Part shown: piece after piece, positions 36,788 to 46,090 of the stretch
Layout: every line of letters starts with the position of its first letter
Numbering within the stretch: the first letter of the stretch is position 1
Assembly: GCF_049537155.1 (NCBI RefSeq)
Contig: NZ_JBMVQZ010000003.1
Location: 124,001-188,000 of the forward strand
Direction of reading: 5' to 3'
DNA from: Limisphaera sp049537155
Lineage (GTDB): Bacteria > Verrucomicrobiota > Verrucomicrobiia > Limisphaerales > Limisphaeraceae
DNA: 64,000 nt
Made by a program: the position numbers and the translations under genes
Notes under the pieces: model-generated
The model's input: the letters and a program-made list of their open reading frames with translations, nothing else
Databases searched by the model: none
Told to the model about the DNA's origin: nothing

Positions 36788-37495
36788 TCAAAAAAGCGGG
36801 GCCTTTTGCCGGCATACCCGGAGTTTTTCCGCCTCCAGAATCGCCTCCAACCGGGCCACGTCCTCCTCGATTGTCCCGCTGAGAATCAGATAATCGAATT
36901 CATGCCACCGGGCAATTTCGGTCCGGGCGGTGGCCAGCCGCCGCCGGATGACCGGCTCGGGATCCGTCCCCCGACGGCGCAACCGGCCCTCCAAAACCTC
37001 CAAAGATGGCGGGGTCAAGAACACCGTCACCAGCGCGCGCCGCAACACGGCATCCTCCCGGGCGCGCGCGCGGATGGCCGCCGCGCCCTGCACATCCACG
37101 TTCAGCAGAACATCCGATCCGGATCGCAACCGGTCGAGCACCTCCCGGCGTAGGGTTCCGTACCCGTGCCCGTACACGATGGCGTGCTCCAAAAACTCGC
37201 CCGCCGCCACCTTCCGTTCATACGTCTCCGGATCCAGGAAATGATAGTCCACACCGTCCCGTTCCCCGGGACGCGGCGGCCGCGTGGTGCACGTGATCAC
37301 CCGACTCAGACCCGGCCGCCGCCGGAGCAACTCCTGGCAGAGCGTGGTCTTGCCCGCACCGGAAGGGGCCGACAACAGCAGCAGCACCGTCCCGACCGGC
37401 GCCTCCCCGGCGCCCGCCCCTCCCGCTGCCCCGGCGCAGGGCGCAGCCCGCCCCGGCACGTCTCCCGATGGCGAATCCGAAACCGAATCGTTCAT
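36788..37495 (-). CDS. gmk: guanylate kinase
   Basis: Phosphorylates GMP to GDP. The 235-residue protein has Walker A (LLLLSAPSGAGKTTLCQ), the GMP-binding CTTRPPRPGERDGVDYHFL, GEFLEHAIVYGHGYGT and LLNVDVQGAAAIR. About 35 non-conserved, Gly/Ala-rich residues come before the kinase core, longer than most. The ATG at 37495 overlaps the yicC stop by 4 nt, the classical yicC-gmk arrangement. The rpoZ gene that usually comes next is missing: only 94 non-coding bp separate gmk from coaC. Confidence 0.93.
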   Translation of the reverse strand: MNDSVSDSPSGDVPGRAAPCAGAAGGAGAGEAPVGTVLLLLSAPSGAGKTTLCQELLRRRPGLSRVITCTTRPPRPGERDGVDYHFLDPETYERKVAAGEFLEHAIVYGHGYGTLRREVLDRLRSGSDVLLNVDVQGAAAIRARAREDAVLRRALVTVFLTPPSLEVLEGRLRRRGTDPEPVIRRRLATARTEIARWHEFDYLILSGTIEEDVARLEAILEAEKLRVCRQKAPLF

Positions 37496-38370
37496 TCCAC
37501 GTTCTGTACCTGTTCGCGAAAACGGTCCAGCTCGGTCTTCAGCCGGACCACCTCGCGACTGATCTGCGCGTCGTTGGCCTTCACGCCCAGGGTGTTCACC
37601 TCGCGGTACATCTCCTGGGCCAGAAAATCCAGGGTCCGTCCCACCGGCTGCCGGCTCCGACGACATTGCTCGAACTGCTTGAAATGACTCTCCAAACGCG
37701 TCAGTTCCTCGGTGATGTCGGTCCGCTCGGCGAACAGGACGACCTCCTTCAACAGTCGTTCGTCCTCGCCCGTCACCTCGGTCAGGCCGGCCGCCCGGAT
37801 CCGCTGCAACAACTGTTTCCGGTAGCGTTCCACCGCGCGGGGTGCACGCGCCCGAATCCGGGCCACCGCACGCCGCATGCGTTGAATGCGCCGCACCAGA
37901 TCCTTCTCCAGATGCGCCCCTTCCCGCCGGCGCATCCGCAACAGGCCGGCCAGCGCACGGTCCAGGGCCGCACGCGCCACCGGCCACAGTTTCTCCCACG
38001 GCACCTGCGGGCCGTTGGCTTGGAAAAGGCCCGGCACGCGCAGGAGGTGATCCAGCGTCACCGTCTCGGGGATCCCCAAGCGACGGGCCAACCGCCGCAG
38101 CTCGGCCACCCAGGCCGCCGCGACCACGGGTTCCAAGCGCGGGGCCACCCACGCCGGGTTGAGATACTCGACCAGCACGCGTGCCTGGACCCGACCCCGT
38201 TCAATGTGCCGGCCGATCCATTCCCGCATCGGACCCTCCAGCACTTCCAGATCCCTTGGCAACGTCAGCAAAATCTCGGCCTGCTTGCGATTGACCGAGT
38301 TCAACTCCACGGTGATCCGGAGGCCGTGACGCTGGCATACCCCCCGTCCATGTCCGGTCATGGACTGCAT
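37492..38370 (-). CDS. yicC: YicC-family endoribonuclease
   Basis: A 292-residue member of the YicC family, reported to act as an endoribonuclease on RNA in Escherichia coli. It begins MQSMTGHGRG, typical for the family, and ends with REVNTLGVKANDAQISREVVRLKTELDRFREQVQNVE, the strongly conserved C-terminal block. The start at 38370 is chosen over an ATG at 38382 because MQSMTG is the usual N-terminus. It is the first gene of the leftward run and overlaps gmk by 4 nt. Confidence 0.9.
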   Translation of the reverse strand: MQSMTGHGRGVCQRHGLRITVELNSVNRKQAEILLTLPRDLEVLEGPMREWIGRHIERGRVQARVLVEYLNPAWVAPRLEPVVAAAWVAELRRLARRLGIPETVTLDHLLRVPGLFQANGPQVPWEKLWPVARAALDRALAGLLRMRRREGAHLEKDLVRRIQRMRRAVARIRARAPRAVERYRKQLLQRIRAAGLTEVTGEDERLLKEVVLFAERTDITEELTRLESHFKQFEQCRRSRQPVGRTLDFLAQEMYREVNTLGVKANDAQISREVVRLKTELDRFREQVQNVE

Positions 38371-38481
38371 GCCCCGCAGCATGCCCGGGGGGACCGGCGT
38401 TGTCGAATCCGGAATCCATCCGGCCCGGCCGGCCGGTTTTGCTCTTTCGAGCACACGCCTTTCAGCTAGATTCGCCTCCAA

Positions 38482-40716
38482 ATGGAGAGTCTGCTGGCGC
38501 TGGACATTGCCCTGTTCCGGCTCATCCACGATCAGTGGCAGAACCCGCTGTTCGATTGGTTGATGCCCCTCCTGAGCGGGCACCCGCTCTTCTATCCCGC
38601 CGTGATCACGGTGGCCGCCTGCATGCTTGTGAAGGGCGGCCGGCGGGCCCGGCTTTGCCTGCTGATGTTGCTGCTCCTGCTGCCCGCCGGGGACGGCCTG
38701 GTCTGCAACACCATCAAGAAGGCCGTGGGCCGGCCCCGCCCCTTCGCCGCACTCGAAGGGGTCGAATCCCGCACGGGCAGCGGCCAGAACCGTGGCAAGA
38801 GCATGCCCTCCGGACACGCCTTCAACTGGTTTGCCGGCGCCACCGTCCTGGCGCTGTTTTACCGGCGAAGCTGGCGGTTCATGTTCCCCATGGCTGCTGC
38901 CGTGGCCTATTCACGCGTTTACAACGGTGTCCATTACCCCTCGGACGTGCTGGCCGGAGCCGTTCTGGGCAGCGGCTACGCGCTGGCAGGCACGCTGGCC
39001 CTGAACGAGGCCTGGCAACGAATCGGCCGACGCTGGTTCCCGCTCTGGCACGAGCGTTGTCCGCGCATCATTCCTCCCTGGCCCGCCGAGCCGCCCGCGG
39101 ATTCGGTCGCGGCGGGCTCCGAACAGGCCCGGCGGAACGAGGAAACCCATTGGCTGCGCGCCGGTTGTATCCTGATCGGCATCCTCCTGCTGGGGCGATG
39201 GTGGTACGTGGCCGGCGACATCATCCAGCTCTCGGAGGACGAAGCCTACCAGTGGCTCTGGTCGAAGCGTCCGGCCCTGTCCTACTACAGCAAGCCGCCC
39301 TTGATCGCCTGGAGCCACCGGGTGAGCACGCATCTCTGGGGCGACACGCATTTCGGTGTGAGGTTCTTTCCTCCGCTCATCGGCGCCGTGCTCGGGCTGA
39401 CGCTGCTCCGTTTCCTGGCCGGCTGGATCGGTGCCCGTGGCGCGGTGCTGTTCCTGCTGATGGTGCTCACCACGCCGTTGCTCGGCGTGGGCAGCACGCT
39501 GATGACGGTGGACCCGTGGAACGTGCTTTTTTGGACGTTGGCCATGATCGCCGGCTGGCGCGCCTCCGGCGCGGAGGGCCGTGCGCGTGACTGGCTCTGG
39601 GTGGGGCTCTGGATGGGCCTCGGCTCGCTCAGCAAGTACACGGCCCTGATGCAATGGCTGAGTTGGATCGTCTGGTTCGCCATCTGGCCACCGGCCAGGG
39701 CCCACCTCCGCAGGCCGGGGCCGTACCTCGCCCTGGTGGTCAACGCCGTTTGTCTGTTGCCCCCGCTGATCTGGAACTGGCAACACGGCTGGGTCACCGT
39801 CCGCCACGTGGCCGAGGACGCCAATGTGGACCAGCCCTGGCATTTCACCCTCCGTTACCTGGGCGAGTTTCTGGCCGCAGAAGCGGCGCTCTGGAACCCG
39901 GTCTGGTTCGGCGCCATGATCCTCGCCTGTGTGGGCGTGGTCCGGCGGTGCCGCAACGAGCCGCGCCTGCTCTACCTGCTGAGCATGGGCGCTCCCGTCT
40001 TCCTCGTTTACTTGGGCTGGACCCTGCACTCCCGGGTGATGCCCAACTGGATCGCGCCATCCGTCCTGCCCCTGCTGGCCCTGACGGCCGTGTACGCGCA
40101 CCTCCAACGGCCCACCTGGCAACTCTGGTACCGGCGCGCCTTCGGCGTCGGCCTCGGTTTGGGCCTGCTCATGCTGGTGCCCATGCACGACAGCCGGCTG
40201 ATCACCCGCGCCACCGGACTGGTCCTTCCACTGAGTCTGGACCCCCTCCACCGCGTACGTGGGTGGAGGGAAACCGCCGAACTCGCCAACCGGGAACGGC
40301 AAAAGCTGCTGGCAGAGGGCCGGCCGGTGATCCTCATCGGCGACCACTACGGCATCACCAGCCTGATGACGTTTTACCTCCCGGAAGCACGGGCCGGTCT
40401 GCCGGATCAGCCCATCGTTTACTGCCTGCCCACGCCCCGGCCGAAAAACCAGTTCTGGTTCTGGCCCGGATACGAGCAGCTCAAAGGTGCAAACGCCATC
40501 TTCGTGCAACGGTTGAAGGTCAAGGTCCGTGCCACGGACTGGCTCCGCTCGCCCACCGATCCCCGGTGGCGCTGGCGCAAACCCGAACCGAGGGACCCGC
40601 CGCCCGTGCTGCGCGAACAGTTCGACGAGGTGACCAGTCTGGGCGTGTTCCCCGCCGTTTGGAAAGGCCAACCCCAGCAATGGGTCCAACTCTATGCGTG
40701 CCGCAACCTGCGCTGA
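38482..40716 (+). CDS. PAP2 phosphatase-glycosyltransferase 39 fusion
   Basis: A 744-residue integral-membrane protein. Residues ~1-185 are a PAP2 acid phosphatase with all three motifs: KKAVGRPRPF, SMPSGHAF and SRVYNGVHYPSD. Residues ~210-744 are a GT-C glycosyltransferase of the ArnT/PMT type, with DEAYQWLW and an Asp-rich first loop, many transmembrane helices and a C-terminal soluble domain (GDHYGITSLMTFYL). The ArnT-type part uses polyprenyl-phosphate sugars; the PAP2 part could recycle the lipid phosphate carrier. A TAGATT hexamer at 38466-38471 may be the -10 element. Confidence 0.82.
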   Translation: MESLLALDIALFRLIHDQWQNPLFDWLMPLLSGHPLFYPAVITVAACMLVKGGRRARLCLLMLLLLLPAGDGLVCNTIKKAVGRPRPFAALEGVESRTGSGQNRGKSMPSGHAFNWFAGATVLALFYRRSWRFMFPMAAAVAYSRVYNGVHYPSDVLAGAVLGSGYALAGTLALNEAWQRIGRRWFPLWHERCPRIIPPWPAEPPADSVAAGSEQARRNEETHWLRAGCILIGILLLGRWWYVAGDIIQLSEDEAYQWLWSKRPALSYYSKPPLIAWSHRVSTHLWGDTHFGVRFFPPLIGAVLGLTLLRFLAGWIGARGAVLFLLMVLTTPLLGVGSTLMTVDPWNVLFWTLAMIAGWRASGAEGRARDWLWVGLWMGLGSLSKYTALMQWLSWIVWFAIWPPARAHLRRPGPYLALVVNAVCLLPPLIWNWQHGWVTVRHVAEDANVDQPWHFTLRYLGEFLAAEAALWNPVWFGAMILACVGVVRRCRNEPRLLYLLSMGAPVFLVYLGWTLHSRVMPNWIAPSVLPLLALTAVYAHLQRPTWQLWYRRAFGVGLGLGLLMLVPMHDSRLITRATGLVLPLSLDPLHRVRGWRETAELANRERQKLLAEGRPVILIGDHYGITSLMTFYLPEARAGLPDQPIVYCLPTPRPKNQFWFWPGYEQLKGANAIFVQRLKVKVRATDWLRSPTDPRWRWRKPEPRDPPPVLREQFDEVTSLGVFPAVWKGQPQQWVQLYACRNLR

Positions 40717-41635
40717 CCCCGGCCAGCCCCCGTCAGCCCCACGGGAAGAGGTCCTGCAAACCGCCTGGCACATCCCGGATTACCGGCTGGACCTGACGTT
40801 GGAGTGCGGTCAGACCTTCCGGTGGCGCCGGTTCGGGCCCGGCTGGCTGGGCGTGATCGAGGGGCGCAGGATCGAGCTCGTTCAAACCGGAACGCTTCTC
40901 ACCGCCCGGGCCTGGGGCCGGGAGCAGGACCTGGCCCGGTTGGAGAACTACCTCCAGATTCGAACCTCCTTGCAAGCCGTCTGCGCCACCTTTCCTGACG
41001 ATCCGCACCTGCACGAGGCCATCCGGCGCTGGCACGGGCTGCGCCTGCTCCGGCAGCCTGCGTGGGAATGTCTCGCCTCGTTTCTGCTCTCCAGCGCCAA
41101 ACAGATCGTCCAGATCTGCCAGGTCATCGAACGGCTCTGCCGCCGCTGGGGCCGACCCGTCCCCGGCCCTGCGACCGGGCCCCGCCTTTGGTCGTTCCCC
41201 TCACCGGAGCGGCTGGCCGCCGCATCGGAATCGGAACTGCGCGCCTGCGGTGCCGGGTTCCGTGCCCCCTTCCTGTTGGCCGCGGCCCGGGCCGTGGCCG
41301 AGGGGAAACTCCCCCTGGACGAGCTGCCGCGCCGGCCCTATGAAGAAGCGCGCGAGCAGCTGCTGGCCCTTCCCGGCGTGGGCCCCAAGATCGCCGACTG
41401 CGTCTGCCTGTTCGGTCTCGGCTTCCTGGAGGCGTTTCCCGTGGACACCTGGGTGAAGCGCGTCATGCAGGAACGTTACTTCGGCGGCCGCCCCGTCTCG
41501 GAGGAGGTGGTGGCCCGGTTCGGCCGGCGCCATTTCGGCCGGTACGCGGGCTACGCCCAACAATATCTCTTTCACGACCGCCGCGTTGCCGGACGGTTTT
41601 CCCGTCCACACCGACCCGCAGGGGCCGCCATGTGA
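40694..41635 (+). CDS. ogg: 8-oxoguanine DNA glycosylase (OGG1-type)
   Basis: Base-excision repair enzyme for 8-oxoguanine. The 313-residue protein has an N-terminal beta domain (TLECGQTFRWRRFGPGWLGV), then the HhH-GPD domain with the hairpin LLALPGVGPKIADCVCLFGLGF (Lys of the lyase reaction) and AFPVDTWVKRV (catalytic Asp). It resembles the eukaryotic OGG1 architecture, including the N-terminal domain, found in a number of bacteria. The start overlaps the upstream gene by 23 nt. The C-terminal ~20 residues are not conserved. Confidence 0.88.
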   Translation: MRAATCADPGQPPSAPREEVLQTAWHIPDYRLDLTLECGQTFRWRRFGPGWLGVIEGRRIELVQTGTLLTARAWGREQDLARLENYLQIRTSLQAVCATFPDDPHLHEAIRRWHGLRLLRQPAWECLASFLLSSAKQIVQICQVIERLCRRWGRPVPGPATGPRLWSFPSPERLAAASESELRACGAGFRAPFLLAAARAVAEGKLPLDELPRRPYEEAREQLLALPGVGPKIADCVCLFGLGFLEAFPVDTWVKRVMQERYFGGRPVSEEVVARFGRRHFGRYAGYAQQYLFHDRRVAGRFSRPHRPAGAAM

Positions 41636-41641
41636 CACTCT

Positions 41642-43123
41642 TCACGCCCGCGGTCCGGCACGCCGCCCGCGTGGCTGCGCCGGCTCGGTCTCAGCCTCCA
41701 TTTCCAGGAACTTGCCGGGGTTGAGAATCCCCCGCGGGTCCAGCACCTCTTTGATGCGCCGGTGCAGCTCCCGCACCTCCGGGCCGACCGCCAGCGGCCA
41801 CCACCTCCGCTTGGCCAGACCGATGCCGTGCTCACCGGTGATCGCCCCGCCCCAGGCCAGCACCTGACGGAACAACTCGTCCAGCGCGGCCTCGGCGTTC
41901 TCGCGCGCGCCGGGTTTCCGGAAATCCACCATGAGATTTGCATGGATGTTGCCGTCACCGGCGTGCCCGAAACAGGCCACGGGAATGCCGTGCTTCTTTT
42001 GCAGGCGGGCCGCGAAGTCGAACAGGTCCTCCAACCGGCTGCGCGGCACCACGATGTCCTCGTTCAACTTGGTCAGGCCCGTGTCGCGCAGCGCGTAGGA
42101 GAACTCGCGTCGGATCTGCCAGACCGCCTCGCAGGCATCGGGCCCCAGGCCCACCTGAACGAACCGCGGCCGGTGCCGGGCCACCAACTGCCGCACATGC
42201 CTGACCTCGCCGCGGACGGACCGTTCCTGCCCGTCCAGTTCGACAATGAGCATGGCCCGGCACCCGCGCAACCGGTCGCTGCCGGTCCGGCGATACGCCG
42301 CCTCCAGGGTGAAGGCGTCGGCCAGCTCGAGTGCCGACGGCAGGTATCCGGCGCCCAGGATCTCATGCAGTGCGCGTACCGCATCGCGCATCCGGTCGAA
42401 CCCCACCGCCAGATTCGCCCGATAAGGTGGGAGCGGCAGGAGCTTGAGGGTGGCCTCGGTGACCACGCCCAGCAGCCCCTCCGATCCCACGAACAGACGG
42501 TGCAAATCGAATCCGGTCTTGTTCTTGTGGGTGCGCCCGCCCAGCCGGAGCACGGTCCCGTCCGCCAGCACGACCTCCAGACCCAGCACATAATCCCGCG
42601 TCACGCCGTACTTCAGGCAGCGGGGTCCACCGGCGTTGGTGATGATGTTGCCCCCGATGGTGTTGTTCGCCCGGCTGGCCGGATCGGGTGGATAAAACAG
42701 GCCGCGCCTTTCCACCTCGGCCTGCAGGCGGGCCGTGATCACCCCGGCCTCCACCACCGCCACGAAATCCCGGGGATGAATCTCGCGGATGCGATTCATG
42801 CGTGCCAGGGACAGCACCAGCCCTCCCTTCACCGGGACGCAACCGCCCACGTAGCCGTGCCCGGCTCCGCGGGCCGTCACGGGGATGCCGTGTTCGTGGG
42901 CGAAGCGGAGGGTTTTCGCCACCGTGGCGGTGCTGCGCGCCAGTACCACCGCATCCGGCCGATGGGCGGCAAACCATTTGTCGCCCGCATGCGCATCCAG
43001 AGTGGCCTCGTCGCACCGCAGTTCGCCGGCAGGCAACAATCGTTCCAGCCGCCGCAGCCACTCAGCCGGCGGGCGGGTCTTCCGGAGGGGATTCGGAGCT
43101 TTGGAGGAATCGCTTGACTTCAT
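41642..43123 (-). CDS. glcD: FAD-linked oxidase of the glycolate oxidase (GlcD) family
   Basis: FAD-binding D-2-hydroxy acid dehydrogenase, using glycolate, lactate or a similar acid. The 493-residue protein has the PCMH FAD domain (VTARGAGHGYVGGCVPVKGGLVLSL, NTIGGNIITNAGGPRCLKYGVTRDY) and the FAD-oxidase C-terminal domain ending with the metal/substrate signature CFGHAGDGNIHANLMVD and GGAITGEHGIGLAKRRW. glcE and glcF partners are not in the window. The ATG at 43123 has GGAG 10 nt upstream. The gene begins inside the end of the upstream DUF2007 gene (62-nt overlap). Confidence 0.88.
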   Translation of the reverse strand: MKSSDSSKAPNPLRKTRPPAEWLRRLERLLPAGELRCDEATLDAHAGDKWFAAHRPDAVVLARSTATVAKTLRFAHEHGIPVTARGAGHGYVGGCVPVKGGLVLSLARMNRIREIHPRDFVAVVEAGVITARLQAEVERRGLFYPPDPASRANNTIGGNIITNAGGPRCLKYGVTRDYVLGLEVVLADGTVLRLGGRTHKNKTGFDLHRLFVGSEGLLGVVTEATLKLLPLPPYRANLAVGFDRMRDAVRALHEILGAGYLPSALELADAFTLEAAYRRTGSDRLRGCRAMLIVELDGQERSVRGEVRHVRQLVARHRPRFVQVGLGPDACEAVWQIRREFSYALRDTGLTKLNEDIVVPRSRLEDLFDFAARLQKKHGIPVACFGHAGDGNIHANLMVDFRKPGARENAEAALDELFRQVLAWGGAITGEHGIGLAKRRWWPLAVGPEVRELHRRIKEVLDPRGILNPGKFLEMEAETEPAQPRGRRAGPRA

Positions 43124-43301
43124 CGCTTTCGTTCTCCGGCACCTGCACCAGGATGCCGCCCACGGCCATGGAATAGCCGTCCATGCTGAGGGCGGCGTCC
43201 TCGTGCAAGAGCCGCGGATGGAATCCGGCGGCCTCCAGACGCGCCCGCAGCAGGTGCGCCTCCGCCGGTTGAAAAAACCGTCCGATTGTCACCAGTTTCA
43301 T
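43062..43301 (-). CDS. DUF2007-family small protein
   Basis: A 79-residue protein beginning MKLVTIGRFFQPAEAHLLRA, which fits the DUF2007 putative signal-transducing fold: KLVTIGRFFQPAEAHLLRARLEAAG, then FHPRLLHEDA and GILVQVPENESDEVKRF. Unknown function; the family is often assigned to ion/redox-related signalling. The start overlaps the PIN/TRAM stop by 4 nt and its last 62 nt overlap the glcD start in another frame. It is probably translated as part of the mla transcript. Confidence 0.75.
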   Translation of the reverse strand: MKLVTIGRFFQPAEAHLLRARLEAAGFHPRLLHEDAALSMDGYSMAVGGILVQVPENESDEVKRFLQSSESPPEDPPAG

Positions 43302-44338
43302 GACGAGGATGCCGTCGTGGAACCGGGATCGGACCCTTCCGATTCGCTCACCAGCTCGGCAAAGATCATCACACCGGCCCCGGTTTGCAACGAGCTTTGC
43401 ACCCGCACTTCCACCTCGCGGCCGATGCAGGACCGTGCCCGGTTCACCACCACCATCGTCCCGTCCGGCAGATAACCCACGCCCTGGTCCCGTTCCCTGC
43501 CCTCGCGCACGATCCGCAACCGGACGATTTCCCCGGGCAGGAGCACCGTGCGCAGGCACCGGGCCAGTTCATGAAGGTTCACGCAGGTCACTCCCTGGAG
43601 CCCGGCCACGCGCGCCAGGTTGGCATCGTTGGTGAACAGGCGCGCGCCGAGGTTGCTCGCCAGCCGGATCAACTTGGCGTCGACACCGGTTTCATCCGGG
43701 TAATCGGCCTCGTGAATCCGCACCTCGTTGCGTCTGGTCTTCTGGATCCGGTTGAGCATCTCGAGTCCGCGCTGGCCGCGCGCGCGCTTCTGTGGATCGG
43801 AGGAGTCGGCCAGCTGATGCAGCTCGCGCAGGACGAAGCGCGGCACCACGACGGTGCCCTGGAGGAAATTGGCCTCCAACAACTCGGCGATCCGGCCGTC
43901 AATGATCACGCTCGTATCCAGGACGATCCACGAATCGGCCGAGCCCCGGGGGACAAACCGGACGTACGGGATGATCAGCGAGAAATCCTCCTTGTTGCTC
44001 CGCATGGCCAGCACCATGCCGATGTAACCGAACGCCAGGAAGAGCGCCAGGCGCACCAACCAACGCGTGGCCGGCTCGGTATTGTCGAACAGGCCCGAAT
44101 GGTCAATCAACTGGGCCACCACCATCCCCAGGATCAGTCCGAACGTGACCGCCGAGAACGCGCGCAACGAAAAGCCCTTGAGCATCTCGTCCACCGCGAT
44201 CAACAGACCGCCGAAGCCGAACCCGGCCACGATCCCCCACCATGGGTGGCCCGCATACTCCGGACGCAGCTCGCCCACCGCCCAGCCGGCGGCGCTGCAC
44301 AACGCCAGGAAGAAGATCCGAATCACCCAGATGGTCAT
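43298..44338 (-). CDS. PIN/TRAM-domain membrane protein (YacL-like)
   Basis: A 346-residue protein with four N-terminal transmembrane helices (IRIFFLALCSAAGWAVG; GIVAGFGFGGLLIAV; FSAVTFGLILGMVVAQLI; LVRLALFLAFGYIGMVLAM), a PIN domain (IVLDTSVIIDGRIAEL; VVPRFVLRELHQLAD; ARLFTNDANLARVA) with acidic metal-binding residues, and a TRAM domain (LLPGEIVRLRIVREGRERDQGVGYLPDGTM). Homologs are conserved in Gram-positive and other bacteria and are predicted RNA nucleases. It follows mlaD by 6 bp and overlaps DUF2007 by 4 nt. Confidence 0.85.
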   Translation of the reverse strand: MTIWVIRIFFLALCSAAGWAVGELRPEYAGHPWWGIVAGFGFGGLLIAVDEMLKGFSLRAFSAVTFGLILGMVVAQLIDHSGLFDNTEPATRWLVRLALFLAFGYIGMVLAMRSNKEDFSLIIPYVRFVPRGSADSWIVLDTSVIIDGRIAELLEANFLQGTVVVPRFVLRELHQLADSSDPQKRARGQRGLEMLNRIQKTRRNEVRIHEADYPDETGVDAKLIRLASNLGARLFTNDANLARVAGLQGVTCVNLHELARCLRTVLLPGEIVRLRIVREGRERDQGVGYLPDGTMVVVNRARSCIGREVEVRVQSSLQTGAGVMIFAELVSESEGSDPGSTTASSS

Positions 44339-44344
44339 GGCCGT

Positions 44345-45340
44345 TCAGGGGAAGGGATGGTGCGGCGCCCGCACCGCCTCCCGGTTGGTCGCCACCAGCC
44401 GCGGTTCCGGCCGCGGTTTCCACAGGAGCCGCCAGAGGCCGAACCGGTTCAGATTGCTCGTCGTGACGGAGAGATTCGCGGCAATCTCCTCCAGATGCCG
44501 GGCCAGGGTCTCGTCGGTGAACAGCCGCCCGGCCAGGCCACGGCCGGCCCGCAGATCCTGCAGCAGGGCGTCCACCTGCGCCGAGACCGATTCGAGCCGG
44601 TCCAGGATGACGTCCACATCGTTCGTGTGCGCTTCCAGGGTGCGGTTCAGTTCGCGTGTGAACCGGCCGAACTCGGCTGTGGCGAAGTTCAGGTTGCTCA
44701 GGGCCGTCTCCACCGTGGGCGTCTGCTCCTGCAGGATCCGGTCCACGCGGTCCATCGCGCGGGCCGCCCGGGCGGAGAAGGCGGCCAGCTGATCGAGCGT
44801 GTTGGAGGCCTGCACCAGCGTGGGTTCGTTGAGCACCAGACGGCGGATGTCGGCGATGGTGGCGTCCAGCCGCCGCGCAGTTTGATCGATGCGGCGGATG
44901 AACCCGCTGGCGTCCCTTGCGGTCTGCTGGAGGTTGAACGGCGGCGGGCATTCGACCTCCTGACCGGGCTCGAGGTACGGTGCGGCGCCGTTGGTGCCCG
45001 GGTAGATCGCCACGTACTGGTCCCCCAGAAACCCGCTCTGCTCGATCACAAACAGGGCATTGGTGCGGATCCGGTACTGTTCGAGAATCTCCAGCCGCAA
45101 CCGGGCCACACCCGTGTCCGGATCCAGCGACAGGTCGGTCACATTCCCGATCGGATAGCCGGCCATGAGCACCGCTGCGCCTTTTTTGATCCCGCCGATG
45201 TCGGTGGTGCGCAGGTACAGCTCGTAGGTGCGGGCGAACCGCGTGACCCCCTTGCTGAAACTCACCAGCAGGGCCGCCAGCAACAGCAGTCCCACCGCCA
45301 CGAACACGCCCACCTTCCATTCGAGGGAACGGTTTTCCAT
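44345..45340 (-). CDS. mlaD: MCE-family lipid transport protein (MlaD)
   Basis: Periplasmic, membrane-anchored subunit that carries phospholipids between inner and outer membrane. The 331-residue protein has one N-terminal helix (WKVGVFVAVGLLLLAALLVSF), an MCE domain (LRTTDIGGIKKGAAVLMAGYPIGNVTDL), and a long helical C-terminal region to the end. The longer helical tail distinguishes it from the short E. coli MlaD and resembles MCE proteins of other phyla. It follows mlaF by 3 nt. mlaB and mlaC are not in the window. Confidence 0.88.
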   Translation of the reverse strand: MENRSLEWKVGVFVAVGLLLLAALLVSFSKGVTRFARTYELYLRTTDIGGIKKGAAVLMAGYPIGNVTDLSLDPDTGVARLRLEILEQYRIRTNALFVIEQSGFLGDQYVAIYPGTNGAAPYLEPGQEVECPPPFNLQQTARDASGFIRRIDQTARRLDATIADIRRLVLNEPTLVQASNTLDQLAAFSARAARAMDRVDRILQEQTPTVETALSNLNFATAEFGRFTRELNRTLEAHTNDVDVILDRLESVSAQVDALLQDLRAGRGLAGRLFTDETLARHLEEIAANLSVTTSNLNRFGLWRLLWKPRPEPRLVATNREAVRAPHHPFP

Positions 45341-45343
45341 GGC

Positions 45344-46090
45344 TCAAAAGTCCGGATGCTTCGGATCCGACACGCCGTCAATGAAACGCCGGACCACCGG
45401 ATCGGTCGAGGCAAAGATGGCCTCGGTGGGGCCCACCGCGTAGATGCGACGCTCGTGGAGCATGGCCACGCGATGGCCCACCCGGCGCGCGCTGCGCATG
45501 TCGTGCGTCACCACCACGCTGGTCACGCGCAGATGATCGCGGATGCGGATGATCAGCTGGTCAATGGAATCCGACACAATCGGGTCCAGACCGCTGGTCG
45601 GCTCGTCGTACAGGAGGATCTCCGGCCGGTAGACGATGGCCCGGGCCAGTCCCACCCGCTTGCGCATGCCGCCCGACAGTTCCGCCGGTCGTTTCTGCTC
45701 GATGCCCGGCAGGTCCACCAGCTCCAGCGCCTCGGCCACCCGGCGCGCGATCTGGCCCGGCGTCAGGTCCCGGCGGTTGCGGAACGCAAAGGCCACGTTT
45801 TCCGCCACCGTGAGAGAGTCGAACAGGGCCGCGTTCTGGAACAGCATGCCGAACTTGCGGCGGACCTCCAGCAGCCGGCGTTCGTCCATGCGGGTGATCT
45901 CCTGGCCGTCCACCCGTACCGAACCCTCGTCGGGCTGGAGCAAACCGATCAGGTGCTTGAGCAAAACGCTCTTGCCGCAGCCGCTGCGCCCGATGATCAC
46001 CACCGATTCGCCCCGTTCGATGTGCAGATCGATCCCTTCCAGGACCGTCTGCGAGCCGAACCGCTTGCTCAAACCGCGCACCTCGATCAT
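45344..46090 (-). CDS. mlaF: phospholipid transport ABC ATPase (MlaF)
   Basis: The 248-residue ATPase of the Mla transporter. Walker A is GRSGCGKS, the Q loop is FQNAALFDSLTVAENV, the signature LSGGMRKRVGLARAIV and Walker B EILLYDEPTSGLDP. The C-terminus FASTDPVVRRFIDG is typical for the MlaF family, where it helps bind other subunits. The start overlaps the mlaE stop by 4 nt. Confidence 0.93.
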   Translation of the reverse strand: MIEVRGLSKRFGSQTVLEGIDLHIERGESVVIIGRSGCGKSVLLKHLIGLLQPDEGSVRVDGQEITRMDERRLLEVRRKFGMLFQNAALFDSLTVAENVAFAFRNRRDLTPGQIARRVAEALELVDLPGIEQKRPAELSGGMRKRVGLARAIVYRPEILLYDEPTSGLDPIVSDSIDQLIIRIRDHLRVTSVVVTHDMRSARRVGHRVAMLHERRIYAVGPTEAIFASTDPVVRRFIDGVSDPKHPDF

